A stretch of DNA of 64,000 nt from Symbiodinium natans (taxonomy: Eukaryota; Sar; Dinophyceae; Suessiales; Symbiodiniaceae), in the NCBI GenBank assembly GCA_905221605.1, contig CAJNDS010000113.1, positions 1,449,082-1,513,081 on the forward strand, written 5' to 3'. The notes under the pieces were generated by a model, which was not told the DNA's origin, made no database searches, and worked only from the letters and a program-made list of their open reading frames with translations. Positions 20,215 through 32,580 of the stretch are shown here, piece after piece; within the stretch, counting starts at the first letter, position 1, and each line of letters begins with the position of its first letter. The position numbers were made by a program, and so were the translations under genes.

Positions 20215-23040
20215 TCCTGCTTGTGGGTGAGATGCCGTGATGCTTGTGACTGGCTGGCGCCGGGGACACGTGCTTGCAAATGAAGCGTCAATCTGTCAGC
20301 TGTGATCCGCAGCAGCTTCGCGAAGTCGGCAGTTTACCCAGAGATCTTGGAAACAACGGCCTTCAGACGTGTTTAAGGTTCAGGGTGTAGGGTTTAGGAT
20401 TTAGGCAGCCCTTTCTTTTCGAGCCATGTGCTTGCGAAGGGACGGGTCTGCTTGTGTTCTTGCAGGCGCGTGCGATCAAAAATGCAAAATCTTCGACACT
20501 ACAATGAAGACGTCATCGATCCTGCAGAGAGATGCCAAGCAGCCCCGCCAAATCGTCACGTAGCAGGCTCTTTGTGGGGATGATGCAACTGCATCAGAAT
20601 CTGTGCAAGTCCTTTGTAGACCCGAAACATTGCAGGACCTGTGCCACATCAGCAAGTGATGTGAGCTAAACATGAGTTAGACTTCAAGCAGCAGTAGGTC
20701 CCAACCCTAGACTAGAACGAGCATCCAGCAGCCTGGTCAGATGCATCCTGGTCACGGCCCACCATAGAACTGCAACGCCTATCGGCCTATGCTTCAACAA
20801 GCTCCGAAAAGCCTTGCCTCACCACCACTGTCATGTAGCCCCCTGCCACCTGATCTGTGCCTTTCACCGCATCCCTATGCATGACCTCGAGGCTCTGAGG
20901 TCAAGCGGTGCCTTTGGCACTTTCCACCACTAGGGCATCGCATCCGCAAAGAAAATCGCTGGACACAGGTGCACCACGAGTGCCCTTCTTGGTGAGCTTT
21001 GCTCTAGCAAAAAGGCACGCCGTCGAAAACTCTTGCTCTCGATTGCAATTGGAAATCCAGTCAACCTGGCTTTACGTTGGCAGTCAGTCTGGCTGCGTAG
21101 GTTGAACAGGAACACCTCAAAACTAAGTGGCGAATTACCTGCAGGCGTGCACCTACCAACAGCTAAGGGCATCTGCCCAGTTCCGCTATGTTCATGGAAA
21201 GTTCTTGTACGTAACATGGCTTTCACAAGGGCAAGTGTGTCTCTTAGCTGTTGTGAAGCTGTAAGCATGAGGGGAAAGCCAACCCAGCGAAGAAGCCTCC
21301 CAGCCATCTCCAGCCTGAAAAGCCCCTCGCCCCCATGCCAGAACTCACGCTGCCGCAAGCCCCTTCCATGGTGCTTTGCGAAAATGACACGAACACCTAG
21401 CTTGATCTAGCTTGATACACAATCACTTTTTGCCCAAACGTGTGCCGGCAACAGGACTCGCACATCCCTGGACTTTGCTATGCTTAAGCATCCAAAAAGC
21501 GGCTCGCGGCTCTTCCAAGTTCCGGATCAGACGTTGCTTGTGCTGCTGCAAACGTTGCTCATGCTGTCGCCTGGGACAAAGAATTCGGTTTTCTCACTGT
21601 CAAGGACCTGCAAGTCTGCAGCTTGCCTAGCTCGCGCCGATCCCAGTTCGACATCTGGGACCCGATCTTGTAGCCTTCCAGCACGCAAGCAGCTGTACAG
21701 CTCCACATACCAAGAGATTAAAAACTGTAGCGCAAGAAGACAGCATCCCCGCCTACGACGGCGCAGCAGCAAAGAGAGGTCAGGACCAGAAAAATTGCAC
21801 ATGACCAAACTGCCGTTGCAACCTCGCTTCTCACCACAGAACCCGCAGAACGAAGTGTCAAACATCAGCTTCGTCTGCGGGCAGGGCAGTCTTGGCCATG
21901 CACCAATGTGATCTGCAGAACTCCTCATGGCAGCGCGAAGGTGCCATGGGACTACTTGCGCAGAGCAGCCCGCAAATTTCAACTGCAGATCGCAGCTGTC
22001 ACAGCACAAAAGCAAAATCGAAGCTACTAGATAGACCACACGAAAATCGGACATCACTGTCTATCGGCTTTGCAGGTCAGGTCTGCGACGGGCCGCCTTG
22101 CAGGCGAGCCGATAGCAGGCATCGTACTCGTCACTTCGAGGAGAACGCCAATGCAACACCTGACCCACCACATGAGGCCGATTCTCACTTCTACGGCTTA
22201 TGGCTTCGCCTTCTTGTCTTCAGGTTCATTCCTGTACAAGAAGGCACAGTCTCCGATCCAAGCACTCCTGCATGTCAGAAAAAGGTAGCTCTCCAGATGC
22301 TTAGGCACAGGAAATGGAACTTCCAAAAAGCTCTCGTGCAGCCAGTCCTCCACTGCCTCTCCCTATCGCCGAAATGATAATCTGGACCTTGGCAGCCGCC
22401 TATTGACTCGTCCGGACTGAAGAAGAAGCCTGCACTGGCACATGAAGCCCACGATGGTCTAGAAATGGCTCAAATCACATCGGAGCACAATGCTAGCGCG
22501 CAAAGCTGATGATCTGCCCTGTGTGCCGATTGCCGTCGCTAGCTTGGCTTCCACACGGCTACAACGCCGTCGGCAAGGGGAGCTGAAGCTGATGCAACCG
22601 CATGTGCCGCTGCAACAGATGTCCGCTGCTGAAAGTCACGTTCAAGCCGCAACGGGAGGCTGACTGTGTCTGGGAACCAGATAGCATTGTGCCCTGGGGC
22701 CTGAAGACAGTGGCGTCTTGCTACACCCCCTCCTCAACCCACCTTAAGATTCGATCTATGTGTGGACGGTGTGAACCCATGGGCTCAGACACAGTCATGC
22801 ACTCACCTGGCCAGATAACATACAACCGAAGATGCAACAAGCTGAAAGAAGCCCTTCAACGAGTCTTCTCTTGCATGTACAAAGAGCTTGCCAACGAATT
22901 CCCAGATCAGGAAACCTGGATGCCAAAGGCCAAAAACTTCTTGCGGCAGAACATGCCGCGAAGCCTTTTCAAGCCGGGAAGGCTTTCCAAACCAGAAGCA
23001 CTCCGCTTCATGCGCTTGCTTGGTCTGCCCTGTGGCAAAA
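20215..23040. other. Unassigned stretch
   Basis: Apart from a few telomere-like units near 20380-20405, no repeats stand out. Minus-strand frames at 20930-21358 (LEMAGRLLRWVGFPLMLTAS) and 21530-22050 are open but show no recognisable domain. The plus strand is open over 21892-22377. Nothing here can be called as a gene. Confidence 0.3.
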
Positions 23041-23049
23041 CATCGAGGC

Positions 23050-23390
23050 AATCGGCGGACACGTACACATATCCAGGCTGGTAGTCGGCGTAGCCCGTAT
23101 CAACTCGATTCAGGCTTGCCGACCATGGACCTGGCGGCGGGTTCGGCTTGTCACGCACTGTCTTGCGCTGCTCGTACGCCATTACATGCTGGTCCTCGGT
23201 GAAGCGCTCATCATAGTATGCATGTGGAGGCTTGTCAGGTTTGACAACCGGAAAGTTTTCCCAGCGAATTTGGTTCTTCGTGAACTCAACGTACGGCCCG
23301 TGGTCTCCATATAGCACACGACGGTAACCCTTCGCAATCACAACTGAGGTGTCAAGCTCGTTTACGAAGACGGTTGTGGAATTGCCTGAC
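23050..23390 (-). CDS. Conserved-looking exon with YGDHGPYVEF motif, unknown function
   Basis: The frame is continuous from a likely acceptor (GTTAG before TCAGGC, near 23390) through VFVNELDTSVVIAKGYRRVL, YGDHGPYVEFTKNQIRWENF, HAYYDERFTEDQHVMAYEQR, KTVRDKPNPPPGPWS and YADYQPGYVYVSADC. From memory, similar domains are highly multicopy in Symbiodiniaceae gene sets, but I cannot confirm this without a search. The even composition, absence of stops and clustered aromatics support genuine coding. The partner exons were not found, so it could also be a lone copy carried by a mobile element. Confidence 0.55.
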
Positions 23391-23739
23391 TAACGCGAAC
23401 TTCAGTCACTTAGAATCTGCACTCTGTTTTTCATGTGGCTGCGCTGCACATGCCAACAGCAACGTCAACCCCTGACAAGCCCTCCTAAAAGCAACTCGTG
23501 CTGGTTCTGCAGCAAGCTGCCCTCTTCCGATATGCCCAGTTTCTTCTCCACCCACTTGCGATCGCGCTTGCGGTTCCATGAATCCACCGTCGATCGAAAG
23601 GTGCCATCGGGCATCGGACCGAGGGGTGGTGCTGCAGGGAGGGCCGCGCGCTTCCTGGGGCGAGCTGAATCTCAACATCGAAGCCTCACTTAAATGTTTT
23701 CAAACCCTAACTCGTAAACCCTCTTTTTAACAACTAAAC

Positions 23740-24195
23740 CCTAATATGGTACAAGTGCCGAAGGTAAAGATGTGACATGCGCTGATCCGTCCTCCCGTTA
23801 GCTGCTCGCCGTTCCTCACACATGGGAACGTCCCGTTCTGGACTTGGTGACTGCTTTAGCAACTCTTCCAGCGCCATGATCTGCAGCTCCGCAGCCACAA
23901 GGTCCTTCACAAGGAACGATACATAGTCGTGCAGCCAAAAACACTGCAGCCCCAACGTCTGACAATCCGATCAAAAACGTCGCCATGCTGCAGGCCGCAT
24001 AGTATGATGACCAAGCGGCGCGTTCAACCTCAACGTCGCTAGTCAGTTCCTGCAGATTCAAGATCTTCTTGTGGGCGCTGTTTGCCAAGTGCTGGAGGGC
24101 CGAATGTGCAACTATCCGCTTCCACAGGTCTGGGTCAGCCATGTCCCCACAAGCAGCTCTCCATTTGGATATGAACGCCGCACCTAAGAACGAAA
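23740..24195 (-). pseudogene. Helical protein fragment with frame change
   Basis: One minus-strand frame at about 23955-24195 (AAFISKWRAACGDMADPDLW, KKILNLQELTSDVEVERAAW, CSMATFLIGLSDVGAAVFL) appears to continue in another frame at about 23740-23950 (LHDYVSFLVKDLVAAELQIM, ALEELLKQSPSPERDV). No obvious splice signals lie between the two, so a one-base indel is the simplest reading. The family is unknown. Confidence 0.35.
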
Positions 24196-25619
24196 ACAAG
24201 ACCCAACCACCTCAAGTTGGCACGCCATGTATCGTTAAGCTAGTATGAGGCTTGCGGGAAAATGAAAGCGACGACCCGATTTGCACGATAGCGCAAAAGT
24301 GCATATGCCGCAAAGTGGCCGATAGGACAAGCGCTCATTCATGCGCGCGGCAAGCGGAGTTGGTCATTGGGCGGGACTTTGGGCCACTAACACAACACAG
24401 GCAAAAACAGGTCTGTCTGGCACCTTTCAGGCCGGCCCCCCTGTCCCTTGCAGCACGGGCCTTGCTCCCAATTGATGACGCCAATAATCCCTAGCCTCGG
24501 CTGCACAAAGCTGCACGCATGTCTCCTGTCACTGCTGCACTGGGGCACCGCAAACCTAAATGTTTCAAAAAAATGGCTCGGCCGATGACACTGATGCAAG
24601 GCTGATGGCAAGGCAAGGGCAGCACACTTCGCACCTCAAAAGCGCACACATCCATCCTGTTCGTTGCATGCGGTGGCATGTGCACAGCACCTGCCCGGAG
24701 AGGCTCCATGCTTGCAGGACAAGCGCATCTCCTGAAATCAAAAACAACAAACATTTTTCCGCACGGCGAACATGAAACAAACCACAAGCATGCAAATGTA
24801 TTTGCGAAGAAGGTGCTGACACTTTCACACGACACGTGCTGCAACATGGCGGCGCCGCCCCGATAGCATGTCGAACAAGAAACGGCCGCGACCCAGATCT
24901 TTGGGCATCTCGTTAGGCACCATGTGTGTGGCTCGGGAGCCGACGCCGGACATGCTCGATCTGCTAGCGACCACCAGCTGGACAAATCCAAAACCGAACC
25001 CATCCTGTTGCGGCGCCGGCTCTGACGGCGGCGGCTCTGATTGCGGCGCGCCGCAGTACCGCCAACGTCCACTTACCACCGCATTGGGGATCCTGGGGGC
25101 CGTCAGAACACAATGCCCTGCTTCGGGGCGTGTCGCCGAAAACGACAAGGTCCCGCACGCCGGGCACCGTGGTTGCGCACCGTGAAATTCGATCAAATCG
25201 TATGAGTAACACCTCGCGTGGGCAACCACAGTACTCACTAAAAATATCGCGGCGCGGTGGTTCGGGATGCGCAAGGTACGTACTTCCGTGATGTCGTCGG
25301 ATGTTGTCGGCAAGAAGGTTGGCTCGCGGATGGGCCGAGGGGCTCGGGGAAGCGGGACACGCAATGCAGCGTTTGTGCCGGCGGCCAGTCTCGAGGCGGC
25401 AGGCCTGGCCTGAAGCGTCATGCAACCGTAAGCGTGCAGTGTCGGGCAGGACGGGCGCCGAAAGATGTCGGAACAAAGGGAAAACAGCGTCCTTGGCAAG
25501 GGAGAACAGTATTGGACACGCGGCGGGGCAAACATCTTTGCACTTTGCACTTTGCCCGTTCGAGTCACGAAAACTACGGTCTTTTCAGGACAAGGGACAA
25601 CGCTGGGTGTTACGAGCTC

Positions 25620-26144
25620 ATTAATTTGCGAGACCGTGTCAAACTGTACAAAATCATGTCTTGTTGACGGCCATCTTGGCAGATGAGCTACATCAGACCA
25701 CGAACTACATCCAGGGAACTGCGACATTACAAACTTGTTCAACTCATCATCCCATCGCTTGGGGGGGCGACCAGGTCGTCGTCTCGGCACACTATTGAAA
25801 TTGTGCTGGGATGAGGGACTCCAGGTTGCAGCGCATAGTGGCCAAGCATTTTTCGCAGTCAGGTTCATTACGAACCTGTGCTGATTCACTGGACCACGAA
25901 GGCACAGGATGTTGCCTGAGAGCAGACGATACCGGGCATGCATGCGTCGCATCGTTTCTTCCCAAGTTGCATCTGCGTCGCGACTCCACCCAACGATGCT
26001 TCGAAAATTTTTTCGCTGGCATATATCAAGCTGTTCCAGCTGTCGCGCCGTCAGTGCCAATGTTGAAAGTCCGAACAGTGCCGTAGGAGTGACCACAGCG
26101 TTGAAAAGCTTCAATCTGCCTTTGATTGACAGGTGCTTGTTCAC
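25620..26144 (-). pseudogene. LINE reverse transcriptase C-terminal fragment
   Basis: The minus-strand frame from 26144 (open to 24825) starts with LSIKGRLKLFNAVVTPTALF, LTARQLEQLDICQRKNFRSI and VGWSRDADATWEETMRRMHA, then RRRPGRPPKRWDDEL. This is the conserved thumb/post-RT region of non-LTR retrotransposon polymerases. The catalytic RT core is absent, so the copy is 5'-truncated and inactive. The rest of the open frame (to 24825) has no LINE signature I can name. Confidence 0.7.
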
Positions 26145-26188
26145 GAATATGAATCAGCTTATCATCCCGTCACCGGCGGCTACTCGCT

Positions 26189-26480
26189 GTTTTTTGTTTG
26201 TTTTTCTCTGGCGCCTCTTTGCGTCCGCCGCAGTCACGGTCCAGTCCGCGGGTCCCCTTCGGAGGCCGGGGCGGAGACTAAGCCCGGCTGCACCAAGCGC
26301 TGGGACGTGTACGGCGGCCCGCCGCTCGAACCGCTTGGCGGACGGTGGAGTCCTGAAGCTGCACCCTGGTCAGCCCCGTTTCCTGGGACGGAAGACCGCG
26401 CCCTGGCACTGAACCCCAGCCGGGCGTTGCTGTGCGTGCTGCTGCCCGGCGCAAGCGCAGGCAGACTTACCTGACCTCCA
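26189..26480 (-). mobile_element. LINE 3'-end fragment (F0)
   Basis: On the minus strand this ends in GGCGCCAGAG followed by an A-rich tail (plus-strand T-rich 26189-26207). It shares the GGCGC-oligo(A) terminus of the other copies below and retains only 3' untranslated-like sequence. It sits back-to-back with the plus-strand copy starting near 26530. Confidence 0.45.
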
Positions 26481-26529
26481 GGTTGGTGGGCGCTTTGACG
26501 CCGAAGCCGCCTCCTTCCTTCTTTTCCTC

Positions 26530-27560
26530 CTGCGTTCCCTCCCGCCGCACCGGCCGCGTGGGTGCTCCGGTGGAGTGTCATCGCGGTTGCTGCGCAGCGA
26601 GCGCTTGAACTCTGCCGCAATGCCGCCCAGCACCCGGCAGGCCGAATACGCGGCGGAATGGCTGGACGAAGCGTGCAGAAAGGCTGCGCAGTGGAGAAGC
26701 GCGCGCTCGAGATGGACCTCGACTCGGCATCGCGAGCTCTCCCAATGCAGTCCCGGCGCGAGCTGCCGCCTGACTGTGTTGCCCACGGGACCGGACTTCA
26801 CCGTACCCAGCGACGAGTTCCGGATTCTGCTCCTGCGCCGCCTCCGCATGCCGCTACCGCTGGCGCCCCAAGGATGCCGCTGCGGGGGGGCGTTGGACGA
26901 GTATCACAGGTCGGCGTGCGCTCAGGTGGGGGCGCTGCCGCAGCGAGCTGGGCCCCTGGAGCGAGCCGCGGCCCGCATTTGCCGAGAGGCCAGGGCCCGC
27001 GTCGCTACCAGCACAGCGTTGCGCGGCTTGAACCTGGACCTCCCCGCCAGCGATGCACGGCGCATCGAGGTTGAGGCCAACGGCATGCCCATTTCGCGAG
27101 GGGTGCAGGTGGCTGTCGACACTACACTCGTCAGCCCGGTCCAGCGCAACGGACAAGCGCGCCCAGCGGGGTGCAACGCTGTGCCGGGAATGGCGCTCCA
27201 GCAAGCGGCCGCGACCCCGAGCTGCGCCTCGACAGCCGCGGCCGATGTCGCCTCGTCGTCTTCGGACTGGAAGTGGGCGGCCGCTTCGGAGCGCGGAGAT
27301 GCTCGGCTTCATCGGCGCTTGGCGCGGGCACGCGGCGCGACGGCGCAGCGTGGAGCTCAGGTGCAGCAGGGCATGCGCTGGCTCGCCGATGGACGGGTCT
27401 CGCTTCGCTGGCGGCGCTGAAAGCCCACGCAGCCACGTTGCTGGAGCTGCCGGCGCGCTCCGTCGACGCCAGTGACGGCACCGAAGTGCCGGTCGGCGAC
27501 CTTCTGGCGGAACTGCCGTCGTGCCGACCAGACTGCAGTCGCGCAGGCGCAAAAAAGGTG
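26530..27560 (+). pseudogene. LINE C-terminal fragment (F2), plus strand, frameshifted
   Basis: 26575-27200 encodes a CCHC-like stretch (CRCGGALDEYHRSACAQVG) then LERAAARICREARARVATST and RRIEVEANGMPISRG, QVAVDTTLVSPVQRNG. The product continues in another frame from about 27200 (CRLVVFGLEVGGRFGARR, LARRWTGLASLAALKAHAAT) and ends near AGGCGCAAAAAAGG (27546-27560). This is the post-RT segment of a family repeated at 28.2-30.0 and 31.4-32.6 kb. The frameshift and missing RT make it inactive. Confidence 0.7.
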
Positions 27561-28242
27561 TTAATTGGTGTCTGGGAGCGAGGTACCTCCACTGTTGGTT
27601 TGATCGATCTGTGGTGGGCGGATTGAGCAGAATCCGCTCGCCCATTCTACCTTGGCAAGCTTGCTTCGACCGGTGAAAGATGGATCCCACGGCCGTGGAA
27701 TTGCAGGCCATCAGTGATGTGGCCACGGCACTTGCCTGGGCAGGTGTCCAAGGGCCATTGGAAGAAGCGCTAAGGACAGCGCAAGACGAAATTTGGTGGA
27801 TGTCCATGGATTTCCCAAGCCCGGATGCACTCAATGTGGCTTCAGGGGAGTGGAACCCCAAAGAATAGCCGTGCCCGTCCAGCTACCACGTCTGGTTTCA
27901 GAGTTGGAAGGTGCTGCGAACATCACTCCTCGAAGCGGTGAACGCCGAGCGCCTCGACGTGCATGCCTAACACATTTTTTCCAGGCACGCGGGACTATGG
28001 CTTCACCCAGGCGCGGCCTTGGAACGCGGTCTTTGCGGCAGCGTTGAAAACGCAAAGGTTTGGAGCCGCGAGCTGACCACGCCGGCCACACGCTGGCTTT
28101 CACGACAGGCGTTGCGAATTCCCAATTGGGCCGCGGCTGTTGTCAAATGGTGTCCACACCGTAACTGGCAAGCAAAATTTTGCTTTACAATTACATGGTC
28201 GACCCGGTCGCCCCTGATCGACTCCGCAGTTTTGCAGCCTGT

Positions 28243-29880
28243 GTTTTTTTTTTTTTCGCGCGCCTTTTTCCGCAGCCTGTCATGGCGGGGGTCGGGGTCG
28301 GGAGGGAGGGGCCTCACCGCCGCGGCGGCACGCGGCTTGCGGGCGGGGGGCGATCCCAGCGGCCATCGGCCAGGACCTCGTGCAGCTCAGGCGCGGCATC
28401 ATCGCCGTTGCTCTCACCTGCAAGGGGCAGCTCGAGCAAGGAAGATGCGAACGCGCGCTGGGCCGCAACGGCCAGGAGCGCCGCCCATCGCGCCACCCAG
28501 GCGGCCTGAGCCGCCGGTCGGAGGTGCGCTGGGATGGTGGCAGCTCGGTGGCGGGCCAGGAGGCGCAGGAAGGTGGCTGCTTCCGTGCCAAAGCGCCCAC
28601 CCACTTCCAGGGCAATGACGACCAGGCGGCACCGCCGGGCACGGAGGAGCTCGGGGTACGTGCCATGCCGCTTGCGCCGCGCTGCTGCGGCGACAGAGCG
28701 CCCCGGCTCAACATCAGCCCGCGGGTGGGGCTCGCCCGTACGTGTGAGCGGGGAGACGAGCGTGGCATCAACCGCGAGCTGCGAGCCAGAGGGACAAGCC
28801 GTTGGCCACGACTTCGACGCGCCTGTCATCTGCGACGGGCACGTCGATGTTCATGTCGGCAACGCGGACGTTGCGAGCGACACGCGCACCGGCTTCGCGG
28901 CAAACCCGCGCAACGGCGCGCTCAAGTGGCCCTGCACGCGCGGCGAGCGGCGGTCGGGGTCTGTGAGTTCGGCCAGGGTGGCCGGGGACCCCTCCGCGAG
29001 AGGCTCGGCGGTGAGCGCGCGGCTTGCCGCGGACAACTCGCCAAGTTGGACGAGAGACTCAGCCCGGTGCGCGCGGGCCTCGTCAGTGGTGGTCCGCGCG
29101 GCGCCCCTGCCGCTGGAACCAACGGCGGCTGTGGCCTGACGAAGTAGTTCCAGCCAATGGCCAGCCTGGAAAAGCTCGCTGCGTCGGTCAAGCTCGGCAG
29201 GCGGCACACGGCCGGTTCCAGGCGCACGGTACAGCAGCATGCGAGGCGCAAGCATGAAAAGCTTCCAGCCCCGCACGCGCTCCAGCAGCGAACCCCCGGC
29301 CGTGGCGAGGCGCAGGCCAGTTCGCAGCGCAGTCCGCAGTGCGCCGCGCAGGCACTGGGGCGCAGCCTGCAGCGTCAACGCGCGCTCACGACAGGTCTCT
29401 TCCAAGGAGATGTCGTCAAGCGAGGCGAGACCTGCGCGAAGTCCGGCCTCGGCAGCGACGACCCCGCGCTCGTGCTGTGTGCCACCGGTAGGTGCGCATT
29501 CCGGCTCAGTCGCAGGCTGAGGCGGGACGGCCGTGCCGCCAGGCTCACGCGGCTGTTGGCCTCGCCCGCGACCTCCACGGCGCCCTCGCCCCCGCGCACG
29601 CTCGGCGCCGGCGACACGGCATGCGGCAGCGGCGAGCGGAGCGTCAGCGGCAGCAGGGCCCGGCTCGCTGGTAGGCCGGTCGGCGGCGGGGTCAGCCTGA
29701 GCATGTGCGAAGGCGGCGTCCGGGCCAGGCGGGTCAGGAGCGGGTTCGGCAGCAGGCGGCCGCGTCGGGCCACGCGCGTCGGGGGGCTGTTGACGGAACG
29801 TGTCGGACGCCCGGTCGAGCTGAGCGGCGAGCGCTGGGCCCCCGAACAGCTGCAGGCAAACTTCCGGGGCAGCGGCAGCG
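28243..29880 (-). pseudogene. LINE copy (F3) with internal RT deletion
   Basis: The minus strand carries an N-terminal/pre-RT region at about 28975-29880 (RGWKLFMLAPRMLLYRAPGT, GELSAASRALTAEPLAEGSP). It is joined directly to the post-RT region at 28300-28950 (LERAVARVCREAGARVARNV, VDATLVSPLTRTGEP, RRCRLVVIALEVGGRFGTEA). The whole reverse transcriptase core between them is missing, and the frame shifts near 28790. An oligo(T) run at 28243-28256 on the plus strand marks the poly(A) end. Confidence 0.75.
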
Positions 29881-30445
29881 ATGTACCCATCGCCTGTAAT
29901 TTTCCAGCGGTGAATACGTGGATTGATATTGCTGAAATAGAAAATTGGCCGCCTGCTGCAAGCCAGTACGTACAAAGCTTTGCGAATGTATAGACTGAAT
30001 CGCGCCAACACTCAAGCACGCCCCCATTCCCCATGTCCTTATAGGACCGTGTCCACGAGCAGCAGGGACAGTCTGACGCTTGTAATGTTTCACGTGGACC
30101 CGAACGGGTGAAAGCGAAAACGACAGGCGCCATCCATGGGGAGCCCGAGAAGAGGAGGGAGGCACCGACACAGGGGGAGGCAGCGCAAACGCCCTACAAG
30201 GAGGTACGATGGTAAGGATCAATCGGAATAGAAAGATGGCATCTGCGAGAAGAACAAGCGTGGGGTCACGATTTGTGGAGCGGAAACAGTATGGTCAAGT
30301 GTAAACGCAGCCCAAGGGAAATGCAAAGATCGCAACAGCCACCAATGCAATGTATGCCTCGGTCCGCATCATGCCGACGCAAGTAAGTGACCCCTTACAG
30401 CCATTTACAGCCCACACCAACTGACACGACGCAACAAAAAACGGT

Positions 30446-30780
30446 GTTTTTTTTTGTTTGGCGCACCTATTGATGACTGGCTGTCAGCGGTCCCGGTGCA
30501 AGACTCCACGCCCAGGTCGGGGCTGCCGCTCACCAATGGGAGGGGAAACGGCTGGCCAGCGGCGGAGTTTCCTCAAAAACGATTTGAGCAGAGGACGTCA
30601 TTGAGGGAAGGCTGGTCGCCATCGACGTTGGCAGTGCCGGCGAAGGGGAGGCCAAGCAGGCTCGTGCCAAAGGCCCTGGCGGCGGAGAAGGCGAGGAAGG
30701 GAGACCACCGGGAGATGAAGGCAGCGGCGATGGCCGGCTTCAATGGTTGCGGCGCAGCTTGGGCCCGGCAGTAGGCCAAA
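30446..30780 (-). pseudogene. LINE 3'-end fragment (F4)
   Basis: The minus strand reads FISRWSPFLAFSAARAFGTS then LGLPFAGTANVDGDQPSLND, matching the last coding segment of the LINE family. It ends in GGTGCGCCAAAC and an A-run (plus-strand T-run 30446-30455). Only about 330 bp survive. Confidence 0.65.
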
Positions 30781-31351
30781 TAAACTGCGAGCTGGGCGCC
30801 GTGCGGTAGGCCGTTGCAAACGACCGCAATGCACCGGGAGTCGTGTCGAGTCGAGTCGAGTCGAAACCTGATCGCCCGAAGGCGTCCCCTTTGGGGTACA
30901 GGTGAAACGTTCTATAGGCACCTTTTATGCAGAATGCGTGTTTTGACGCGGTTGAGCTCAACACGCGAGTGCCCACAGCGCCCGTCGGTAGACATCGTAA
31001 AGTTCGCAAGCTCGCTCCGGTTGTGCATGCTGTTGCTCATGTTGCTCCAATGCCCCCAGCGGCGCTTTGCTGAGCAATTGACAGCGTGGGCAACGGCGAA
31101 CCAAGAACAACTACGCCTCGTTGGGCATTGGCCTTGTCGCCTCGCCACACATCATCGCCAAGTTCCGCGATCCCAGGCGGAGCGGGGGCTTCTGCAGCAG
31201 CAGCATTGGTCCTGAAACAACCGATTTTGCAACTACAGAAAAGTAAAACAAATCATATGTACATATACAGAGTGGGGCAAGTCAGCCGCATGCATACAAA
31301 AAAACCCACGCCGACACTGCTGCTGAAAGCAGCAAGAAGAAAACATTGGAG

Positions 31352-32580
31352 TTTTTTTTTGGCACGCCAGTTTTCCTCGCAGCTATGTGTCCCGGAGCTG
31401 CTACGGGCAAGCTGCAGGCGCCTTCTCAGGCGCGCAGCGGCAGGCGGCTTGCGGCCACCGGGAACACGTGGCGTGCGTCCGCCAACAGATCAGCCAGCGG
31501 CGGCTCTGTCCAACGGCAGCTCAGGGAGTGACAGGGCGAGAGCCCGCTGCGCGGCGATAGCCAACATACCTGTCCAGCGGTGACCTGCCGCCTGTCGGGC
31601 CGCAGCCCGAAGCCACGGCGGCGCCGCCCGCGCTCTGGAGGTGGCCAGACGGCGGAGGAAATCCGCCATCTCGGCGCCAAAGCGCCCGCCCACCTCCCGC
31701 CAGCACCACCAGGCGACACCTACAGGCAGCCAACAGCTCCGGGTACGTGGATGGCGTTTCGGGCGTGCTGCGTTGGCGAGTGGCACGTCGACGTTCATGT
31801 CGCGCAGGAAAACATTGGTGGCTACCCGCGCCCAGCCTTCACGGCAGACTCTGGCGGCTGCTCGCTCTAAAGGCACGCTACGCCGGCCCAACACGCCCGC
31901 TCGGCGACGTCGTCAGGGGGTAGCACCGGGGTGTCATTTGCTGGGCGGGAGACGCGGCGTGCAGATTGTAACAGCTTGCTGGAGCGCTGCGGCCTGGCCC
32001 AACACTTCGGCACGACCTTGCGAGCCTCGGGCAAGCAGCATGCGGAGCACGAGTAGGAACAGCTTCCAAGCCCTGGCAGCTCGCATGAAGGGAGGTGCAC
32101 CTTGCAATGTTGGAGCTGGGTGGCGCAACTTCTCCGCGAGGTCGACGTCGTCCACAGGATTCCACAGGGCCCCCCACACTGCGGCATCGGCCACGGCCGA
32201 CCGATCCGGGCAGACTGGGACGGAGTGGCGGTCGTCGTTGTCGTCACTCGCCGGGTTAACGTCTGCCGGCCTTGGGGCGGGGCTGGGACCGTCGTGTATG
32301 CATGGGGCGCGGCGGCCAACGTGGGTGATGCGAATGGCGTCCGCTGGCTGAGCGTGTCGGCTAACGTGAAGAGGTGGCAGGCCCTGGAAAGCTCGCCACT
32401 CCTGACTTTGCCGAACCCTTGTTCGCGTTTTCGCTCGGCCAGGAGTGTGTTGGGCCGCCGTGTTGCCACTAGCAACTGCACCCACTCTCGCCGCTCGTGA
32501 CAACGGTTCGTGCCCTTGAATCCCGCGGAGGTACGTGCAAGCAAGAAGCGTGCGTGGCGCGAGGAGAAACAACTTCCACG
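31352..32580 (-). pseudogene. LINE copy (F5) lacking RT core
   Basis: The pre-RT piece at about 31960-32150 (AEKLRHPAPTLQGAPPFMRA, RAWKLFLLVLRMLLARGSQG) is followed directly by the post-RT piece at about 31490-31875 (LERAAARVCREGWARVATNV, VGGRFGAEMADFLRRLATSR). As in F3, the catalytic core is deleted. The 3' end is TGGCGTGCCAAAAAAAAAAC (plus-strand T-run at 31352-31360). Confidence 0.7.

Noticed and set aside
24825-25620. Continuation of the LINE polymerase in the 439-aa frame
   Set aside because: After the RWDDEL region the frame loses LINE-like patterns; it is probably an accidental open frame in GC-rich sequence.
26562-30222. Long overlapping plus- and minus-strand ORFs as separate host genes
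   Set aside because: GC-rich DNA leaves several frames open. Only frames matching the LINE pre- and post-RT segments carry recognisable protein sequence.
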